Shown: piece by piece, positions 9,998-21,130 of the stretch
Position numbering within the stretch: position 1 is the stretch's first letter
How the letters are laid out: every line of letters starts with the position of its first letter
Origin: Thalassia testudinum
Lineage: Eukaryota; Streptophyta; Magnoliopsida; Alismatales; Hydrocharitaceae
Assembly: GCA_037157565.1 (NCBI GenBank)
Contig: JAZHRO010000036.1
Coordinates: forward strand, 137,198,501 to 137,262,500
Length of the DNA stretch: 64,000 nucleotides
Reading direction: 5' to 3'
Translations under genes and position numbers: made by a program
Notes under the pieces: model-generated
Seen by the model: the letters and a program-made list of their open reading frames with translations, nothing else
Told to the model about the DNA's origin: nothing
Database searches by the model: none

Positions 9998-12900
9998 CTG
10001 AAGCATAGATATCAATCATGCTCAGCTTGGAATAGCATGCATCAAAAGTTTCACGTGGCAAGGCTTGATGAAAATGCCAACTGTTGGTCCTTTGAAGTAA
10101 CAAAAGTAGTACGTAATACTCTCTGCTGTGTCAGACTTTTGGTGTAGTGACAATCAACCTCTACATGTTTTGTTCTCTTATAAAACATTGGATTTTTAGC
10201 AATGTAAGTGCTCGCCTTGTTACGACACTGCATTTCCATAGGACCATCAATCTGGACATGTAGATCTCGTAATAAGGATTTCACCTAAACTATTTTAGTA
10301 GCAGTCTAGGTCATAGCCTGGTACTCAGATTTTGCACTCGACCTAGAGACTACCCCCTATTTCTTACTCTTCCAGGTAATAGGATTTCCAACAACAGAAG
10401 TGTAAAAGCCTGTGGTGGATTTCCTGTCTACTATATTCCCTGCATAGTCAGCATGTAAATATCCTACAACAATCATTGGTGCTCCTGTTTGAAAAAATAA
10501 TCCATGACTAGGTGCTTTCTTCGAGTATTTAAGTATCTGCATAGCTGCCTACCAATGTAATTTGGTGGGTTTATCCATAAATTGACTTAGCTTTTCAACT
10601 GCCAAAGCAATATTTGGTCTGGTATTAGTTAGGTACAATAATTTCCCAGCCAACTGCCTGAATGAGTAATTATCAACCACTTCTACCTCTTCATCATAAA
10701 AATGTGCCTTAGGATGCACAGGTATATTAGCAGATTTGGATCCCAACATGTCTGTCTCCTTGAGTACATCAAGTGCATACTTTTGTTGAGACAGAACTAT
10801 CCCATCCTTACTATTGGCAACCTCAATTCCCAAAAAATAGTGTAGTTGGCCCAGATCTTTCATAACAAACTGCTTTGCTAGGAATCTTTTGACTTTTGTA
10901 ATTCCAGCTTTGTCATCCCCCATAATAATTAAATCAACATATACTAAAAGAACCACCATTGCTTTGTCTTTGTGACAAACAATGAATGATCCAAGGAAAA
11001 TATCTGCAAGCCCATCTTTTCAACCACCTATGAGAGTTTGTGAAACTATACTCTTAGACTCTGAGTCTATAAATAGCCTTCTTTAATCTGTATACACACT
11101 CCCCCTAAACTTCGAACTCAGGAGGTTGATGCATGTATACCTTTTCCTTAAGATCATCATAAAGGAAGACATTTTTGACGTCAAGATGATGGAGCTTTTA
11201 ATCTTTGTGAGTAGCAATAGAAATTAGAATCCGGACCGTAGACAGGCGAGCAACAGGGGATAAGGTATCAAAGAAGTTCACCCCATATGTTTAAGTGAAT
11301 CCCTTTGCTACCAGACAAGCCTTATCCTTGAAATATGTACTTCAAGGCAAAGACTCATCGACAACCAACAAGTTTTGTGCCAGGTGGAAGAGGAGTAAGC
11401 GCCCATGTTAGTTGATCCTCTAAGGTAGCCATCTCATCCTTCATAGCCTTCTGCCATTTTGGATCAAGCATGGTCTGCTGATCTGTAGCTTGTAACTCCA
11501 TAGCTAATAAAGTTGTGGTGAACAAGCTAAAAGATTTTCCCATCTTGTCAGTGGACATTGCCCCTGTTGCTTTATAATGTGCACAACCGTGGTGCCTTTC
11601 GAGTAGCTATCAGAAGATCATCGTCACTTAGGAACATCACCTGCACCTGCATAATCACCACTAGCACACATTTGGTCAGATGGCTGAATACATACCTGAT
11701 CTAGGGAGGAAGGTGGGACAGAAGTGGGGGGGTGTGTTGCCTATATGTCACTGGCAACTGATAAATAATTGGAGGGTCTTTATATCTGTCACCATCATTA
11801 GAAGATGCAGAAGGTACAGGAGATGCCTTAGTCTCCATAATCCCATCCATTAGCATAGGTGGGATAGGCATGGGAGCAAATTCACCCTCAAGAGATAACT
11901 AACGTGCAACTAACTAAAGAAAAATAAGGCACTACCTCATGAAAAGTCACATCTGCAATAACATAATGCCTTCCTGTCACTGAATCATAATAGCGATATC
12001 CTTAAGAACACGGTAATATCCAAGGAAACACACTTTATTGCACATGGCACTAACCTATCTCTTCCTAGGCCCATCAAATGCACAAACGCCACACATTCAA
12101 ATACATGTGGGGGTAACAGAAATAACTCCTCAGGATAAAGTATATGCCAAGGAATTTGCTCATGTAAAATAGAGGAAGGCATCTTGTTAATAAAGTAACA
12201 TGCAGTAAGAATTGCACCACCCCAATACAAATGTAGAACACAATGCTGTATTAGTAAAGTACGAGCTACATCCAACAGGTGCTTGTGTTTTCTCTCTGCC
12301 ACACCATTTTGTTGCGAGATGTGTGGACAAGAGGTCCCATGCACAATACCATGTGCCCCGTAAAATCTAGCCAATTGTGTGGTACGAAATTCTAAAGTAT
12401 TATTCGATCTAACAATTTTCACTGTGGCAACAAACTGACTTTTTATTTTCTATAAGAAATGTTCAATAATCTGCCCTACATTAGAGTTATTCTTCATTAA
12501 AAAAAATCATGATAAACGAGAAAAATCATTCACAGTGGTGACCTTGCCGGTCAGGTATTTGACTAGGGTTTAAAACATTTAAATGTAATAACTCGAAAAC
12601 AACACCAGAGTTGGGAGTAGTAGTAGCTGGAAAAGATATGTGATGCTTCTCTAGCTGACACACATCACAATGTATCTTAGTAGTTGATGACAAGTGTGGG
12701 ATGATGCGTCTGAGCTTGTCCATAGATGGGTGACCAAGATGATGATGCCACTGCAAGGCACTTCCAGATGTAAAGCTAGAACCACCCTGACATGTGGCAG
12801 CGAGAGGCGTCTGGACAAGGCAATGCACACCCCTCTCTTCATGTCTGTTACCAATCGTCCTCCCCTGTCAGTTTGTCTGGAAATATGCAACCAACATCAT

Positions 12901-13658
12901 TAAATATGACCCTACAATTAAGCTGCTTTATAATCTTATTGATAGATAACAAATTCATAGAGAAATTAGGAACAAAAAACATATTAGGCAACTGCGTAGT
13001 GGGGGTAATAGACACCTCCCCCTAATCATCGATCTGTGCATGCTTGCCATTTGCCACCTATACTGTCCTTTACGTGGCATAGTTTGTAATCTCCCAAAGC
13101 ATTCTTATCACCAAATAAATGATGTGATGCATTGGAATCTCCAACCAGGACATATTAGTATTTGACGACAAGGCAAAAGTAGCAGTCTCATTGGTGGTGG
13201 TCATCTCTCGAGTCAACTAAGAGCGACGTTGAATCACATCATAGTTTGCATGGGAAATTGTATCAAATTGCTCAGTTGAAGTCACAGAAACCTGATTAGC
13301 GATCGGTGGCCTCTCGTGCTTGGCCCAAGATTAGGATTTAATGTGTCAAATCTTCCAACGGAAGGTACAAGTGATACGGGATCTCCCAGATAAACCTCGT
13401 CCTCTCCCCTGACCGTGCGTGGAAGGAGCACCCTTACCTCGATGTCTAGTCACAGTAGCCATGGCTGAAGCCTGTTCAATACTCTCTCCAGTATGAGGTA
13501 GAGGCAAAGCAAGCATACTCAGACGACTATAAATCTTCTCCAGTGCAGGGAGCTCAGACAACATGAGGATATGTGAATGGGTAGCAGCATAGTCTAGACC
13601 AAGTCCAGATAAGAATAAATGAACTGTCAACTCCTTGCTATAATCCTTCTGGGTAGAT
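9998..13658 (-). pseudogene. Copia B gag (3' part) and pol, broken
   Basis: Minus-strand order from 13658 down: gag 3' part (13346-13630, LFLSGLGLDYAA and a glycine/arginine-rich tail), a protease site with DSNA for DSGA (about 13125), GAG-pre-integrase (12526-12828, WHHHLGHPSMDKL and CDVCQLEKHH), integrase (11985-12422, [15 protein letters not shown]), RT (10549-10959) and RNase H (10051-10542, YADYAGNIVDRKSTTGFY). The RT catalytic box reads YVDL, one Asp short of YVDD. Several stops and frameshifts separate the pieces. The body is 5'-truncated by element A. Confidence 0.75.
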
Positions 13659-13801
13659 TGTTAGCATATGCACATTCTTTTGTATGAGGGACTCTTGGTT
13701 ATTATTTGTTTCTTGTTGGTGTTGTATCACAACTTTCCCATCTCTTCATTTTATAAGAAAAGGTAGGGGTCAATAATAGAACTATCTCATTTCGTTCAAT
13801 T
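13659..13801 (+). repeat. 5' LTR of copia A
   Basis: 143 bp starting TGTTAGCATATGCACATTC and ending just before the tRNA-Met primer site. The first 26 bp recur at 29837-29862 with one difference. The end (CGTTCAAT) does not follow the usual CA rule, as also seen in copia H and I. Confidence 0.75.
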
Positions 13802-13826
13802 TGGTATCAGAGCAGCTACCTTCATT

Positions 13827-14100
13827 GCCAACAACCTAGCATTTCATGAAAGGATGAAGCATGTAGAGGTTAATTACCATTATACCAGAGATATTATTCA
13901 GAAGGGGCTACTATATACAACGCCAGTCATGTCCGACGAGTTGATGCAAGGGCCAATCTAGTTGGACTGCTATGGTAACCAGCACCCATACAGTAGGAAG
14001 TCTGGCAACTGGTGATAAGGTGTCAAAGAAGTCTCCTGGAAGAGGTCTTTTCTTCTTCAAGGGGTTTTCTATGACCTTGGTTGGCTATTTTGACACATAC
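13827..14100 (+). other. Scrambled self-derived segment in the leader of copia A
   Basis: Three pieces of the element's own pol lie between primer site and gag. 13827-13940 is sense RNase H (FHERMKHVEV-like, matching 29630-29735). 13941-14031 is antisense RT (complement encodes PVARLPTVWVLV and QLDWPLHQ, matching 28549-28645). 14033-14100 is sense RNase H start (SMTLVGYFD, matching 29325-29390). The order is not that of pol. Confidence 0.8.
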
Positions 14101-14393
14101 TAACGGTCTGTGGCACTCCTGTAGTGTGCCTAGCGGTGCCTCGGCCCTTATGCACGCGGTTGGTAGCGATCTTGAGGGGTTTGTAGCTTTGTTCTAAGGG
14201 CTACATCCCTCGTTGTTGCAAGGAGAGAGTCTAGGTCCCCTTGGGGCCGTCGTGGGTGTTATCCCTACACCCAGGTTAGGCCAACGCCCGTTCAAGGGGG
14301 CTTCATGCTGAAGATGCAGATCTAAAATCATATTTTTCAGATCTACCGATGTTTCTGTGATTGTAGAAGATTGATTGAGGCTTGTGAATTGCG

Positions 14394-14653
14394 AGGATAG
14401 CTTCGGACGATCAGTCAGAGGTGTTGTCCGGTTCTCTTTCGGATGCCGGGGTACTCAAAAACATGTTCTTCGATCCCATCATTAAATTAGATGAGACCAA
14501 CTACCCGCGGTGGTTCCAGACTTTTCTTATGACCGTTAGGAGTCATCGGAAAAGCCACTTCCTTATGGATCCGGAGCCTGCAAACAAGATTGGCACTAAT
14601 GCCAACTGGGACAAAGAGAACACCATGGTCTGTGCATAGCTTATGCAGACTGT
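14394..14653 (+). pseudogene. Copia A gag, N-terminal part
   Basis: Encodes the start of a UBN2-type Gag with the conserved LDETNYPRWFQTFLM block, which forms the capsid N-terminal region. By comparison with the same position in copia F (ATG at 40971), the start codon here is ATA (14394-14396). Stop TAG replaces Trp near 14638. The frame is cut at 14653 by the Tat-like element and continues at 25886 (IPRIGNEIMYY). Confidence 0.7.
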
Positions 14654-15206
14654 TGATGAGGGGCAAAAAATACCCTTGGATCCAAAATTCTGCACTTGAC
14701 ACGATAGAGGATCTGGCTACCCGACTACAGGGTGTACAGGCAGAATCGGCTAGGCCCGCCCCACCTCAGATCAGCTGGATCCCAATCAGAACCTACCCAG
14801 CTTGCCAAAAGATTCAGCGCAGCATGGGCAGAAGATACGATAAGATGAGCCTGACCACCTACACCCTTATAGCTACCATGTAGCCTAGCAACTAGGGGTA
14901 TTAGGGCCATCGAGTAAGGGTTCCCCCCCCAGTTCATAAATAGAGAGGGAGGCCCTTAGAAGAGGGGGGCCTCCTCCTCGAGAGAGATGGCGAAATCATG
15001 TAATTCTCAAAATGATAGTGCATAGTTGGGAGTCTTGTCCTCCCTTAAACGTACACATCTTGTGGTGGAATTGGATCACCAAGCTCTCTTGCTTCTTTGT
15101 GTATGCTTGTGAATTGTCGTTTAGCCCTCCTACGCGATGGACGATTTATGGTTAAGTAGCGCCTTCTACGCTAAGAAATTTTCTAGTGGCCTTTTAAGGC
15201 CTATCA
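14654..15206 (+). repeat. 5' LTR of the Tat-like element
   Basis: 553 bp, starts TGATGAGGGGCAAAA and ends GGCCTATCA. A TATA-like segment (CATAAATAGAGAGGGAGGC, near 14934) recurs in the 3' LTR near 25614. The two LTRs differ by scattered substitutions and small indels, so the insertion is not recent. Confidence 0.85.
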
Positions 15207-15226
15207 ACTGGCGTCGTCTGTGGGAA

Positions 15227-18200
15227 ACGTCAATGAAAGAACTATTGCTCTACAGAGCATCCGATCGGTGGGAGGGACCCCTCCGGTGCCTTGCCTCGGC
15301 CTCCCCTTGAGCGAGAACTATTGCAGTGGTTGTAGCCACTTGTGGTCGCACTCTTGGCTTCCTTCCCTTCGGACGGGCCCAGTCGGGACGTGGCGTCTTC
15401 ATGCCCTAGTGACCTTAGCTGGTCTCCCGAGGTCCCCAAGCTGGACCCCTCCTTTTTTCTTGAGGTGCGGCCCAAGGAAGAGGAACCCGGAGCTGAATTC
15501 GGTGGTCCCAGATATACGCCCTTGTACGTACTGCCTACTCGCTTGAGAAAGGAAAAATGGAGGTGCTCTGCTGGACGCACTTTGAGAGCCAGCCAAGACG
15601 CAAAAGAATGGTGGACCCTAGCTTATGCACCGCTCCCTTAGGAGCCACCCTTGGGATAAGCCGACGCTCGGCCATCCCAAGAGGAGATCCCACCAGGTGC
15701 CTCCAGCGGCGTCGGCCTGGTGAGGACCCACGTGCAGATCGCTGCCTGGCCAATCGGACAGTTCCTCTGAGGGTGTGATAAGCATGTCCTAGGAGAGCTT
15801 CGCCAAGCACTCAGGAACCAGGGACAACCCCAGGAGGTTGTTAGAAGTCAAGTGGCAGAGGATCGAGACCACCCAACCTTGCTTGGGTCAGCTCGAGGCT
15901 CAACACTCTGAACGAGGGAGGCCGTCACCGAGTCAAGCCACTTGGTTCATGAGCACGGGCTCGACACCCTCGACCGCACGCCAAAATACCCAACGAGAGA
16001 TTACGGAGTGAGTTAACTCCTGTGGATCAGCTAAGAAGTATGGTGACGACGATAGCCTTGCTGAAGGCGAGAATACTCTCAGATAGGTGCGCCTTCGTGC
16101 CCGCTTGAGGCTCCTTCCACAAGTAAAGGACTGCCTCTCCCGTGGTAGCAGTCGGCCCTTGGAGGGCCACAATTATGGGCCACACTGTGCAAAGGAGTTC
16201 CTCAAGGAACGCACTCCCTTGGCCATTCACCGAGTGGATGTGCTTGAGGAGAATCGATCCACCGAAGGTTGCTGGGGTGGACCCCACCGAAGAGCCTTCG
16301 GGAGAATGCACCCCCCCGGCCATGGACCAGGTGGGCAAGCTAAAAGGGGGTCAGCCTGCGAGCTAGGACTCATTATCTCGAGGCTCCATCGAGCGAGGGG
16401 ATAGGAGGCCTGCAAAGCGCCTGAGGGGTCGCCCCAAGAAGGTGCCCCGACGATTGTGGGTGGTCGATGTGGTCTTCTAGGCGAAACTGAGAGCCAGGAG
16501 GGTTAGTGCCCCACCCCAGTGGATAGGTAGTGTCACCCTGGCTCCCTCGCCTGACGGACATCGCCGTCGAGTTCTGGCGATGACGCTTGCGCCACTCGAG
16601 GTCCCCTCCTCCTGCTGCCTGAGCACGTCAGCACAGAGGTTAAGGTAACCTCGGGTCAACGTCACCCTAGGCATTCAAGCCCTTCCTTCTGAGTCGGCTC
16701 TCCCTCCCGACTTTTATTCGGGCAAGGAAGATACGAGCAGGTCTCCCTGCAGGATCCGACGGAGCATCCAGGTTCGTCGCGGCAAGAGTCTCCCCCTTCG
16801 GGACAACACCAAGCCCTTCAAAAAACGTGCTCCCCTGGCCATGGACCAGGCGGAAGTCACTACTGTGGTATCGACGATGGTCTAAGGCCTCCGCCTCCGG
16901 TATCCCGGGTGCATCAGTGCGTAGATTGAGGCAACCTTCGGGAGCTGCGACCCCCAAAACGGGTCCACAGCCCACTTAACCAACTTCCAATGATAATGCC
17001 CGCTACACTCCGAGATGCTCGGGTCGGGTGGCCTTCCAAGCTACCCTTTCCAGGTCGGCGCGCCCATGGTACATCCACCACTCTAGTGAGAACGCTTCCC
17101 TTTCTTCCAGACAGCCCTTTCGGTCATCGATATTTGGCAGTCAAGGAAAAGGGAGAGGGGAAGGGAACGACCCCCCTATGACCAATTCGGATGGAGACGG
17201 GCACCTCAACTCAGTTAACATACTTAAGGCCGCCAGGTCGACGGTAGAATTAGGCGGCCCGGCCAGCTAGTCATCAGTATGCGCTCGTCGCCAGGACCTC
17301 CCGTTACGTGCTTGACTCCCTTAAGAGGAGGAGCACTGGACGTGGAGAAGTCGCAACCCAGCGTAAGCCCCCCAGAGTCAAGGCGAATCAACTCGAGAAG
17401 CCCTTGCGAAGAAGGGAAAGGGAGCCAAGTCCGTGCAACCTAGCAATGGGCTAACCCGGCTAATTTGCCAAGCGACTTCGGGATCGCAATCGAACTCTTC
17501 AGTCACAACATCCCTTGCTTCCCGCTCTTCCCTTATGAATGCATCCGAGCTCGTTGAGGGCCGAGAGAGGGATCTCAATCTCCCAAAAAGTCTGAGGGCT
17601 ACGACCCCCCTCTCGACGCTCCAAAGCACTGAAAACGACCTCTTAAGGCTATCGGGAACCATGTAGTCCCCCCTTAGTACCGGCGATGGCAAGACCACCC
17701 CTCGAGGGGGGTCGGCACGGAAAATCCCTCACGTGCACAGTACCTGTCGGGCGAGGGGCGATCCTGTCATCGCCAAAATCGACACTTGAGGCCCCTATCC
17801 TACCTTAGTGGTAGCAAAAGGCCTGACTTGTCTTAGTAGGGACAAGGCCCTACCCCTTGTGACGGATGGTCGCAACCCATAGAGGGTGGCGATCGTCCCT
17901 TGCTCTTGCCTGGCAACCGCCCCTTGCTCTCGCCTGGCGACTTGCCTCCGGAGGGTGGTTGAGATGAAATTTCGACTTGACAAGCCACCTTTTAAGGTCA
18001 GCAACCCACCTCTTACGACCGGTGAGAACTTGGATGGATGCGTTCGACGTTCCATCTATTGTCGCCTCTTTATGCTGGCAAGCCACCTCTTCAGGTCGGC
18101 GAGAATTCAGACGGACGCGTTTGACGTTCCATCTATTGCTGCCTCTTTAGGCCGCAACCCACATCTTACGGTCGACGAGAACTTGGACGGATGCGTTCAA

Positions 18201-19369
18201 CCTTCCATCTATTGTCGCCTCGTCAAGCTGGTGAGCCACCTCGTAAGGTCGGCAAGAATTTAGACCGACGTGTCTGACTTATATTGCCGCTTCTTCAGGC
18301 TGGCGGGCCACCTCTCAAGGGTGGCCAAAACTCGGACGGACACGTCCGGCTTCCCATCTATTGCCGCCTCTTCAGGCCAGCAAGAACTCGGACGAACGCG
18401 TCCGGTGTTCCATGTGTTGCCTCCTTTTCAGGCCAGCACAAACCCGAGTAGATGCTTCCGGTGTCCCTTATCTTGCCACCTCACAAGGTCGACTCAAATT
18501 CGAGCAAACCTGCCATATGCTCTCTTATACCATCACCTATCCAGGCCGACGGGTCACCTCCCTGGGTTAATCGGGGGTCGGACAAACCCACCCCCGACCC
18601 TGGAGATTGTCGCCCCTTATGGCCGGCCCAGCTACCCTTGATGGCTAGCATAGGCACTTACGCCCTATTTACTGGCTACCAGAATGCCGTCCATCAAAAA
18701 AAGGCGGAACTAGGGTTTCCACGCCCTATGACTAAGACACCAACTCGCCGGGCTGGTAGGGACTCGGGCCCGTGCGCCTTGAAGTTCCACATATCGCCCG
18801 TAGGTAGAACCTTGACCGCTCCACCAATAGAGGCATCCGCCCACTAGAGCAATCGACGAAGGGTTTGGGCCATCTCGCCTAGTGATCACCATACTGGCCA
18901 CTAAAAGTCGAGTTAGGATCTTAGGGCCTTGTGTCATGCAGCGCCCATAACGCGGGCTTGGAACCCCGCGCTCCAAGCCTCGCCCGACGCGCTTCCGGAC
19001 CATCGCCAGCAAGAGTCTAAGCGCCCGCTCTTGGCTCTTGTTGCCACCTTCTGGGGTTGGCTCGACCTCATGGCCACCTTCTACGGAAGGTTCTAGGTGA
19101 TGGTCACATTTATGGGTCGACCAATGCGGAAATCCCCCTGCGCTTGCCCGCCAAGGGGCACAGCTGGGCAGGCAAATGCCCGACGTTATTACACCCCGTG
19201 GCCATGATCACAGTCACTCTTTGCAAGAGCAGGCTCATTGACAGAACATCTGTGTCCATAAAATGGTTAGGCTGCTTCCCCCCTCACTTCGTGGATATAG
19301 TGGGCCCCTTGACAGTCAACTTCTAGGTCCCTGTCTCTGTGAAGAGGTCGAGATGGACAATGGTTCAAA
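15227..19369 (+). other. Left interior of the Tat-like element, coding-poor
   Basis: GC-rich sequence with many short frames on both strands, none with a recognisable domain. Frames such as 16667-16975 (-), 17886-18263 (+) and 18452-18847 (+) have no hydrophobic, catalytic or zinc-binding pattern and look like by-products of base composition. A degenerate tandem array lies at about 17990-18490. Confidence 0.55.
17990..18490 (+). repeat. Degenerate tandem repeat, unit about 75-82 bp
   Basis: The motif TTCCATCTATTG(T/C)(C/T)GCCTC recurs at about 18048, 18130, 18208 and 18354, with a weaker copy near 18408. Each is followed by an (A/G)GC(C/T)GG and a GAACT(C/T)GGACG(G/A)A-type block. Spacing is near 80 bp, with one double-length gap. 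Confidence 0.6.
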
Positions 19370-21120
19370 AATCGGGTCTGACGAGACGATTTTTGCTTTA
19401 GAAGTAATTTCACACATAAAATGACGCGTTGAAGTAGTATGTAAGTGGTGGAAAATCAATGTCAAAACAATTAAAATTAACCACTGGAAAAGAGTAGGTA
19501 GTATCTACAGGGAGGCAATGGCCTATTAAAACTCACACGTGGGTGGAATAGAATGTTCAACTAAGAAATCCCCAAAAAATGAAACCAAAACCTCTTCTAA
19601 ATTAAGCTAAAATGATGAGATATATTCAATTTGGCATTTACGCAAAAGAGGAAGGGGTTCCTTGTAATGTTCGCAATATTTAACTAATTAAATGAGAAAA
19701 TCAACTCTTACAATGGCATGCCACTGTAATTTTTAATTTGAACCTAAATCGGGGAATGCTTCGTGGCATTGCTACGCGCGAAGGAGGTGATGGTCGGTGG
19801 TGAGGTGCTCAGAGGAGGATCTCTGGGCCGAGGGCTTCACGATGGAGTCGTTGGCGCGAAGAATGGCGGCCGCCGGTGGTTGGCTGGCCGCTTGGATGGC
19901 TAGCGAGGAGAGGTTTTGCTAGCGGCGTGGAGGTGATGGATGGCGATCGTGGATGCTGGGGAAGGTGCAACTGCGCGTGGGCGTCGAGATGGCGGTGTTG
20001 GTGGCGAGTTCGGCAGCTTGAGGGGGCTGCTGTTGTTGGTGGTGGTGGGTGGTAGATGGGTTGTTCCAGAGAAGAAAGGAGTGGAGGTGGGTTGCGTAGG
20101 CAGAGAGGGTCGCATGAGGGCAAGCACTGAGTGATGTTGGATGGTGGTGGCGACGTGGCTGCTGTTGGCTGCAGCCCATGCGTTGGAGATGGGCGGCGGA
20201 GGAGAGAGCTCTGGTGGGCTTGGGAAGGGCGGCGCATGTGGGGTGGTGCATTGCAGGTGGTGGTGATGGTAGTGCTGTGTGGTGCACTGGACGCATGCGT
20301 GTGGAGGCGGTAACTCACGGGCAGCGTAAGGAGGAGAGGGTGGCGGTGCTTGATGTGGATGCGTTGGAGATGCAGCGATGGTGATGGGTTGTTCCTGTAA
20401 TGAAGCAACAGAGAAACGAAGAGGAAGATGAATAGAATCAACGAAATAAAAAGGAAAATAATAGGGAGGTAGTCGCGTGGTCGGGATGCCACACGGCCAG
20501 GATGCCACGCTCACGGTGAATGGCCGAGCTCATCGGCTTGGTGTAGCGGCCTGTCACCCCGCCGACTCACAGTATGGCGAAACTCGGTCATGAAGACCAC
20601 GGTGGTGGATGGAAAGCACAGTGGTGGGATGGGGCGACGTCTCCTGGAGCCCGATTGTGGCTCTAACTTTCTTATAGCTGCAGGGGAAGATGAAGATGAA
20701 GCGTCAGAGGAAGGTTAGCCAGATCCACATCCTCCGCTCCCCTTCACTGTTGCCTTTATTACTCCATCTGGCCATAAATGGCTTGTCAGGGAGGAGTGGT
20801 TCCTTACTGTATGAAGAATAACAAGAGATGTTATAAAAAGATATGTGGATTATTTATATGCAAAACCCCTAAGAAGTACTAATTCTTATTTCTAACTATT
20901 CAATGCATGTAATGTATGCATGCAAACTAAATAATAACTAAACTACTTAAATTCTAATGTATGCTATCATATTTACATATGAATGTAATGTATGAAATAT
21001 GCATGAAAGTATATTTATAAACTAATCTATTTACATATTAATGCATGCTATGTATATTTTAATATAAACTTAATGTCTAGGCATTTAAATAATAAATTAG
21101 CCCACAAATGTAGGCTCATC
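19370..21120. mobile_element. Unclassified 1.75 kb insert (X1) in the Tat-like element
   Basis: The GC-rich host sequence is replaced by AT-rich ends around a GGTGGTGG-rich centre. Flanks show ATGGTTCAAA (19360-19369) and ATGGTCCAAA (21121-21130), a 10 bp near-identical repeat that fits a target duplication. An ACAGGGAGG motif lies about 140 bp in. The end has repeated ATGTA/GCATG words (20900-21090) and the closing ATTAGCC...TGTAGGCTCATC. The centre has minus-strand frames up to 227 codons (19809-20492) that are proline/histidine/threonine-rich, antisense to a GGTGGTGG-type repeat, without a known domain. The layout resembles the insert at 46430-48225. Confidence 0.5.
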
Positions 21121-21130
21121 ATGGTCCAAA

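Noticed and set aside
19809..20514. Long minus-strand open frames of 227, 204 and 125 codons in insert X1.
   Set aside because: They are overlapping frames antisense to GGTGG-rich sequence, with Pro/His/Ser/Thr-biased composition and no domain. Composition explains their length.
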